A DNA stretch of 64,000 bases, taken from positions 1,364,001 through 1,428,000 of the forward strand of contig NZ_CP192511.1 of NCBI RefSeq assembly GCF_050613185.1. Direction: 5' to 3'. This DNA is from Chelonobacter sp050613185. GTDB lineage: Bacteria > Pseudomonadota > Gammaproteobacteria > Enterobacterales > Pasteurellaceae. Each line of letters starts with the position of its first letter. Positions within the stretch are counted from its first letter, which is position 1. The position numbers and the translations under genes are program-made. Below are positions 60,186 to 64,000 of this stretch, in pieces. The notes below the pieces were generated by a model. That model did not search any database and had not been told where the DNA came from. It saw only the letters and a program-made list of their open reading frames with translations.

Positions 60186-62164
60186 GCTGGATGCAGAAAC
60201 TTTATCGGACGTATGATGTGATTTCGGCAAAAATGGATAGTGCAGATAATCCGCTTACGCCAGTTGCCCACACCTTGCAAACTGCCCATATTGAAATTGT
60301 AGTGGATGGCGAGGGGAGTTTTCAGACGGCCAGGGTTATGCCGCCAAAGACGACTGTTTTGCTTCCGGTAACTGAATCTTCGGAAAACAGAACCAGTGGT
60401 GAAGCGCCGCATCCCTTTGCCGATAAAATCCAATATGTTGCCAAAGATTATGCGGATTTCGGTGGTGATAAAAAGGCCTATTTCGATGGTTATTTGCAGC
60501 AATTGCAAGCATGGTGTGATTCACCGTATGCCCATTCGAAAGTGCGGTCTGTTTTGCATTATGTTGCCAAAGGTCAGGTCATGGCTGACTTGATTCGAGC
60601 GGGTGTGTTTCAACTGGATTCAGACGGCCATGTATTAAATTCTTGGCAGGGTGAGGATGCTCCCCCCATTTTTGCAACCTTGCCCAAAAATCAAGATTAT
60701 GGTTCCGCTTTGGTGTGTTGGCGGGTTGAGCTTGCTGGAGATGTACAAAGTGAAACGTGGACAGACAAAGCCATTCAGCAGTCATGGATTGATTATCTTG
60801 CGGCGAGTGAAGCAACTAAGGGATTTTGTCTGATACAAGGTGAAGAGGCGGTCATATCAACCATGCATCCTGCCAAGCTGCGTCATACCGGTGATAAGGC
60901 AAAGTTGATTTCATCCAATGATAAAGGCGGCTATACCTTCCGTGGCCGATTTGAAACGGCTGAAGAAGCTGCAAGCATCGCATCGGAAGTATCGGCCAAA
61001 GCCCATAGTGCCTTGCGCTGGCTAATCGGAAACCAAGGAATCCGCAATGGCGAACAAGTCACCGTCGCTTGGGCAATCAGCGGCGAAACCGTACCGTCTC
61101 CCTTGCAAGACAATTACGACTATCTTGATGCTGACGATGATGATTTAGCAATTGTAGAAGCAGGCGATGAAAGCAATAGGCCGTCTGAAAGCATCAACCA
61201 GCGAGATTGGTCGGCCAATATCGGTAAAACAGCAGCCGAGTTGATTAAAAAGAAACTGCACGGTCTGCAAGCCCAATTAAGCGAACACGAACAGATTTCT
61301 TTATTAATGCTGGATTCCGCCACCCCCGGTCGCATGGCACTAACCTATTATCAGGAATTTTTACCTGAAAATTATTTTGCCAATTTGGATGCTTGGGTCG
61401 ATGATTTCTCTTGGTATCAACGCTATTCGCGTGAAACGCAAGACGGCAAAAAGAAAAGCAAACAAACCATTTGGCCGATGATTCCGCCTGCGCCTTATGC
61501 GATTTATGAAGCAATTTACGGCAAAGTATCGGATAAAGACGGCAAGCTCAAAAAGCAACTTTACGCCCGTTTGTTGCCCGTCATCGCCGGCGGACGAAAT
61601 GTGCCGATACCCAAGGATTTGGTGCAACAGAGCTTTCAGACGGCCTGTACTCCCAATGGTTATGAGCATTGGGAATGGGAACGCAATATCGGTGTAGCCT
61701 GTAGCTTATATCGGGGCTATCTCGCCCGTCATCACGATTCATCACAACGGAGAAACTACTCTATGGCTTTAGATAAAGAAAATACATCACGCGATTATTT
61801 ATACGGCAGGCTGTTGGCGATTGCCGAAAATATCGAATCTTACGCCTTGTATCTGGCAGAAGAAAAGCGTGCAACCACCGCCGAGCGTTATATGCAGCGC
61901 TTTGCAGAACATCCGTTTGCTACTTGGCGAAATATCGAGTTGGCGCTCGCCCCTTACCAAGACCGCTTGCGCAGCCGTCAAAAAGATACCGGCAAACAAG
62001 CCATCGGCGAAATCATGGATTTGTTCAAGCCCGAAGATTTTGTGTCCGACAGCAAATTAAGCGGCGAATTTCTGCTTGGCTATCATTGCCAAAAAATGGA
62101 GATCAAGCGTGACATTGAAAAAGCCATCGAAGCCAAGCAAAAGAAAACCGAAGCAAGCGAATAA
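60182..62164 (+). CDS. cas8c: Type I-C Cascade large subunit Cas8c (Csd1)
   Basis: 660 residues, Csd1 family. The N-terminal start is MSWMQKLYRTYDVISAKMDS. The middle includes AKAHSALRWLIGNQGIRNGEQVTVAWA, a conserved Csd1 segment, and the C-terminal third ends with SGEFLLGYHCQKMEIKRDIE. Cas8c reads the PAM and holds the non-target strand; its C-terminus supplies a Cas11-like small subunit by internal initiation in studied I-C systems. Two perfect AG-DUS (61188, 61635) and two near matches (60321, 60619) lie inside, along with a Pasteurellaceae uptake sequence at 60540. Confidence 0.95.
   Translation: MSWMQKLYRTYDVISAKMDSADNPLTPVAHTLQTAHIEIVVDGEGSFQTARVMPPKTTVLLPVTESSENRTSGEAPHPFADKIQYVAKDYADFGGDKKAYFDGYLQQLQAWCDSPYAHSKVRSVLHYVAKGQVMADLIRAGVFQLDSDGHVLNSWQGEDAPPIFATLPKNQDYGSALVCWRVELAGDVQSETWTDKAIQQSWIDYLAASEATKGFCLIQGEEAVISTMHPAKLRHTGDKAKLISSNDKGGYTFRGRFETAEEAASIASEVSAKAHSALRWLIGNQGIRNGEQVTVAWAISGETVPSPLQDNYDYLDADDDDLAIVEAGDESNRPSESINQRDWSANIGKTAAELIKKKLHGLQAQLSEHEQISLLMLDSATPGRMALTYYQEFLPENYFANLDAWVDDFSWYQRYSRETQDGKKKSKQTIWPMIPPAPYAIYEAIYGKVSDKDGKLKKQLYARLLPVIAGGRNVPIPKDLVQQSFQTACTPNGYEHWEWERNIGVACSLYRGYLARHHDSSQRRNYSMALDKENTSRDYLYGRLLAIAENIESYALYLAEEKRATTAERYMQRFAEHPFATWRNIELALAPYQDRLRSRQKDTGKQAIGEIMDLFKPEDFVSDSKLSGEFLLGYHCQKMEIKRDIEKAIEAKQKKTEASE
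60321..60332 (-). repeat. Near-match Neisseriaceae DNA uptake sequence (in cas8c)
   Basis: TGGCCGTCTGAA on the minus strand, 11 of 12 bases of AG-DUS with the 10-base core perfect. The same 12-mer recurs at 60619-60630. Confidence 0.65.
60540..60548 (+). repeat. Pasteurellaceae uptake signal sequence in cas8c
   Basis: Perfect AAGTGCGGT, the Haemophilus-type 9-mer, in the same gene that carries Neisseriaceae uptake sequences. Confidence 0.8.
61188..61199 (+). repeat. Neisseriaceae AG-type DNA uptake sequence (in cas8c)
   Basis: Perfect AGGCCGTCTGAA. Confidence 0.85.
61635..61646 (-). repeat. Neisseriaceae AG-type DNA uptake sequence (in cas8c)
   Basis: Perfect AGGCCGTCTGAA on the minus strand (TTCAGACGGCCT on the plus strand). 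Confidence 0.85.
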
Positions 62165-62190
62165 ATAACCAACATTCAAAGGAAAACCCA

Positions 62191-63033
62191 ATGAGCTTAA
62201 CTAAAAAAATCGACTTCGCCCTGATTATCGGCGTACAAAATGCCAATCCCAACGGCGACCCCTTAAACGGCAACCGCCCGCGTGTGGATTTTTCAGGTAT
62301 CGGCGAAATGACCGACGTGTGCCTGAAACGAAAAATCCGCGACCGTTTGCAAGATAGTGGGGAAGCTATTTTCGTGCAATCGGATGAAAAGAAAACCGAT
62401 GGCATGACCAGCCTCGCCAATCGTGCCAAGGACAAAGACATTGGCTTAGGGGCAGATGCCTTTAATCCGAAAAAAGCCAACAAAGACGAAACCGCCAAAA
62501 AAGCCTGTGAAAAATGGCTGGACGTGCGCAGCTTCGGGCAAGTGTTCGCCTTTGGTAAAAGTGATGATGCTTCGGGTGTCTCCATCGCCGTGCGTGGTCC
62601 GGTTACTATTCAATCGGCTTTCAGCATTGAGCCGGTCATCGTTACCAGCACCCAGATTACCAAAAGCGTGAGCGGCGAAGGTGATGGCAGCAAACGCGGC
62701 TCCGACACTATGGGCATGAAACACCGTATCGACAAAGGCATTTATGTTGCCTATGGCGCAATGTCGCCGCAATTGGCGGAGCGCACCGGCTTCAGCGATA
62801 CCGATGCCGAAAAAATCAAAGCCGTGCTGAGCAAATTGTTTGAAGGCGATGCCTCTTCCGCCCGTCCCGAAGGCAGTATGCAGGTATTGAAGCTGATTTG
62901 GTGGGAGCACAACTGCAAATCCGGTCAATATTCATCCGCCAAAGTACACGGCAGCCTGAGCGTGAATGCCGACGGCAGCTATGTGCTGAATAATTTGAAA
63001 GGATTAGAACCCAAAGAGATTAACGGCTTCTAA
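62191..63033 (+). CDS. cas7c: Type I-C Cascade backbone Cas7c (Csd2)
   Basis: 280 residues, Csd2/Cas7 RAMP. The N-terminal segment ALIIGVQNANPNGDPLNGNRPR and the later KHRIDKGIYVAYGAMSPQLAE and LIWWEHNCKSGQYSSAKVHGSL are typical. Copies of this protein line the crRNA spacer. It starts 26 bases after cas8c with AAAGGAAAACCC. No uptake sequence of either type was seen in it. Confidence 0.95.
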   Translation: MSLTKKIDFALIIGVQNANPNGDPLNGNRPRVDFSGIGEMTDVCLKRKIRDRLQDSGEAIFVQSDEKKTDGMTSLANRAKDKDIGLGADAFNPKKANKDETAKKACEKWLDVRSFGQVFAFGKSDDASGVSIAVRGPVTIQSAFSIEPVIVTSTQITKSVSGEGDGSKRGSDTMGMKHRIDKGIYVAYGAMSPQLAERTGFSDTDAEKIKAVLSKLFEGDASSARPEGSMQVLKLIWWEHNCKSGQYSSAKVHGSLSVNADGSYVLNNLKGLEPKEINGF

Positions 63034-63035
63034 CC

Positions 63036-63653
63036 ATGCGCCCAATCCCCCTCTCCGCCCTGCAACACTATGCCTTTTGTCCGCGCCAATGTGCGTTGAT
63101 ACACAACGAGCAAGCGTGGGCGGAGAATTTTCTTACCGCACAGGGTAGGGCGTTGCATGAGCGGGTGGATTCGGGCGAACCCGAAACACGCAAAGGCATT
63201 CGCTTTGAACGTAGCGTGCACGTATCGGCTGAAAATTTGGGCTTGAGCGGTATTCTCGATATGGTCGAACACGAGCTGGCAACAGGTCGTCTGAAACCGG
63301 TGGAATACAAACGCGGCAAGCCCAAATCTGAGCATTGGGACGAAATCCAGCTTTGCGCGCAGGCTTTGTGTTTGGAAGAAATGACCGGCAAAACGGTGGA
63401 GGAGGGCGCGTTGTGGTATCAGCAAACCCGCCATCGCGAACCGGTCTTGTTTTCAGACGGCCTCAGGCAAGAAACATTGGCGGTGATTGCCAAAGTGCGG
63501 TCGCTGCTGGAAAGTGGTGCAACCCCGCAGCCTGTGTATGGCAAACATTGCAAAGCGTGTTCGTTGTTGGAGCTGTGCCAGCCTTCTTTGTTGAAAAAGG
63601 ATAGGTCGGGGGAGTATGTGGCGGGGTTGTTTGATTACGGTAAAAATGATTAA
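63036..63653 (+). CDS. cas4: Cas4 RecB-family nuclease (adaptation)
   Basis: 205 residues. The first cysteine lies in YAFCPRQCALIH, and the C-terminal cluster is C-x2-C-x5-C (HCKACSLLELCQ), together giving the four ligands of the Fe-S cluster. Between them are RecB-nuclease motifs GILDMVEHE and VEYKRGKPK, then QLCAQALCLEEM. Cas4 selects and trims PAM-bearing prespacers together with Cas1-Cas2. It begins two bases after cas7c. A perfect AG-DUS (63452), an AG-muc-type copy (63284) and a Pasteurellaceae uptake sequence (63493) all lie within it. Confidence 0.94.
   Translation: MRPIPLSALQHYAFCPRQCALIHNEQAWAENFLTAQGRALHERVDSGEPETRKGIRFERSVHVSAENLGLSGILDMVEHELATGRLKPVEYKRGKPKSEHWDEIQLCAQALCLEEMTGKTVEEGALWYQQTRHREPVLFSDGLRQETLAVIAKVRSLLESGATPQPVYGKHCKACSLLELCQPSLLKKDRSGEYVAGLFDYGKND
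63284..63295 (+). repeat. Neisseria mucosa-type DNA uptake sequence (in cas4)
   Basis: Perfect AGGTCGTCTGAA, the AG-mucDUS dialect. Confidence 0.75.
63452..63463 (-). repeat. Neisseriaceae AG-type DNA uptake sequence (in cas4)
   Basis: Perfect AGGCCGTCTGAA on the minus strand. Confidence 0.85.
63493..63501 (+). repeat. Pasteurellaceae uptake signal sequence in cas4
   Basis: Perfect AAGTGCGGT, 29 bases from a perfect Neisseriaceae uptake sequence in the same gene. Confidence 0.8.
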
Positions 63654-63669
63654 TAATTTAAGGGTGAAA

Positions 63670-64000
63670 ATGTCTAAGTACAAAACCAGTTTTAATGTAG
63701 TGGAAGAAAAGTCAGCCTATCTTGCTGTTTTGATTGATAAAGATAATGCTTCGGCAAATAGCATTAAAGCAATATTAGAAGAGGTAACCAAATTTGGCGA
63801 AGCCACGGTTAAACGGATTTATGGGAACTTTGTAGCTGATAATGGAAAGTGGAAGCAAGTTATTAATGAATTTGCGATTAAACCAATGCAGCAATTTGCA
63901 TATACTACAGGCAAGAATGCAACTGATGGTCTTATGATTATTGATGCGATGGATTTACTCTATAAAGAGCGGTTTGACGGATTTTGTATTGTATCTAGCG
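63670..64000 (+). CDS. NYN/PIN-like domain protein, partial (runs off the window)
   Basis: 110 codons are visible from ATG 63670, with no stop before the end. The sequence fits a NYN domain (LabA/DUF88-type PIN-like RNase fold): AYLAVLIDKDNAS holds the first acidic residue, VKRIYGNF follows, and TDGLMIIDAMDLLY then FCIVSS holds the second acidic cluster and strand that normally continues S-D-S-D. Many such proteins also carry a C-terminal OST-HTH/LOTUS RNA-binding domain, which here would be outside the window. It begins 16 bases after cas4 in the same direction, at the position normally held by cas1. It is more AT-rich than the cas genes. Confidence 0.75.
   Translation, partial: MSKYKTSFNVVEEKSAYLAVLIDKDNASANSIKAILEEVTKFGEATVKRIYGNFVADNGKWKQVINEFAIKPMQQFAYTTGKNATDGLMIIDAMDLLYKERFDGFCIVSS

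Noticed and set aside
56736..64000. CRISPR array belonging to the I-C operon
   Set aside because: No repeat-spacer pattern is present; the array, if any, must lie beyond the window.
1..64000. tRNA, rRNA, transposase and prophage genes
   Set aside because: I looked for these on both strands by eye and saw none; 6S RNA is the only structural RNA I can support.

Overview
The window is a chromosomal segment from a gamma-proteobacterium of the family Pasteurellaceae. The best evidence is the Haemophilus-type DNA uptake sequence AAGTGCGGT (and its complement ACCGCACTT), which recurs throughout the window both singly and as inverted pairs in terminators. Gene content and order in the core blocks also match gamma-proteobacteria. 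The core looks richer in GC than H. influenzae by eye, so I do not name a genus.

Core layout: rnr (908-3286, minus); rpsF-priB-rpsR-rplI (10946-12344, minus); the fatty-acid cluster yceD-rpmF-plsX-fabH-fabD-fabG-acpP-fabF (12593-18978, minus); psd and fklB; a fumarase/argininosuccinate-lyase-type enzyme followed by a DcuB-type C4-dicarboxylate carrier (20968-23939); ygfB-pepP-ubiH-ubiI (minus) divergent from zapA-6S RNA-ygfA; ligA-zipA (minus) divergent from cysZ-cysK; yagU; rluE divergent from icd; rsmE-gshB-yqgE-ruvX (minus); a TatD-type nuclease; glnA divergent from typA; gpt divergent from pepD; an NSS transporter; ubiE-ubiJ-ubiB-tatABC; hemB.

Accessory regions are inserted between these blocks. 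(1) At 3394-9112 there is an AT-rich restriction-modification-like island. It has an HTH regulator divergent from two tandem, overlapping adenine-methyltransferase-like genes, a small tetracysteine protein, and an 831-residue protein joining an N-terminal GIY-YIG (T5orf172/MUG113-type) nuclease to a DEYH helicase. (2) At 24021-24495 a DUF4160-DUF2442 pair has a premature TAA in the DUF4160 partner. (3) At 41594-42261 there is a RelE/HigB-HigA-type toxin-antitoxin pair. (4) At 56830-64000 lies a type I-C CRISPR-Cas operon (cas3-cas5c-cas8c-cas7c-cas4) that runs off the window. Its cas3 carries a one-base deletion frameshift in the HD nuclease domain. A remnant of another cas3 N-terminus lies just upstream. 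The gene after cas4 encodes a NYN/PIN-like ribonuclease-family protein where cas1 is expected.

The cas operon also contains perfect copies of Neisseriaceae DNA uptake sequences (AGGCCGTCTGAA four times, AGGTCGTCTGAA once) together with two Pasteurellaceae uptake sequences. I noticed none of the Neisseriaceae type elsewhere in the window. This points to natural-transformation transfer of the operon from a Neisseria-like donor. Two intergenic regions hold chains of palindromes resembling a small non-autonomous repeat family, and another palindrome family (GGGGCGGAT...) occurs twice. No CRISPR array, tRNA, rRNA, transposase or prophage gene was seen.
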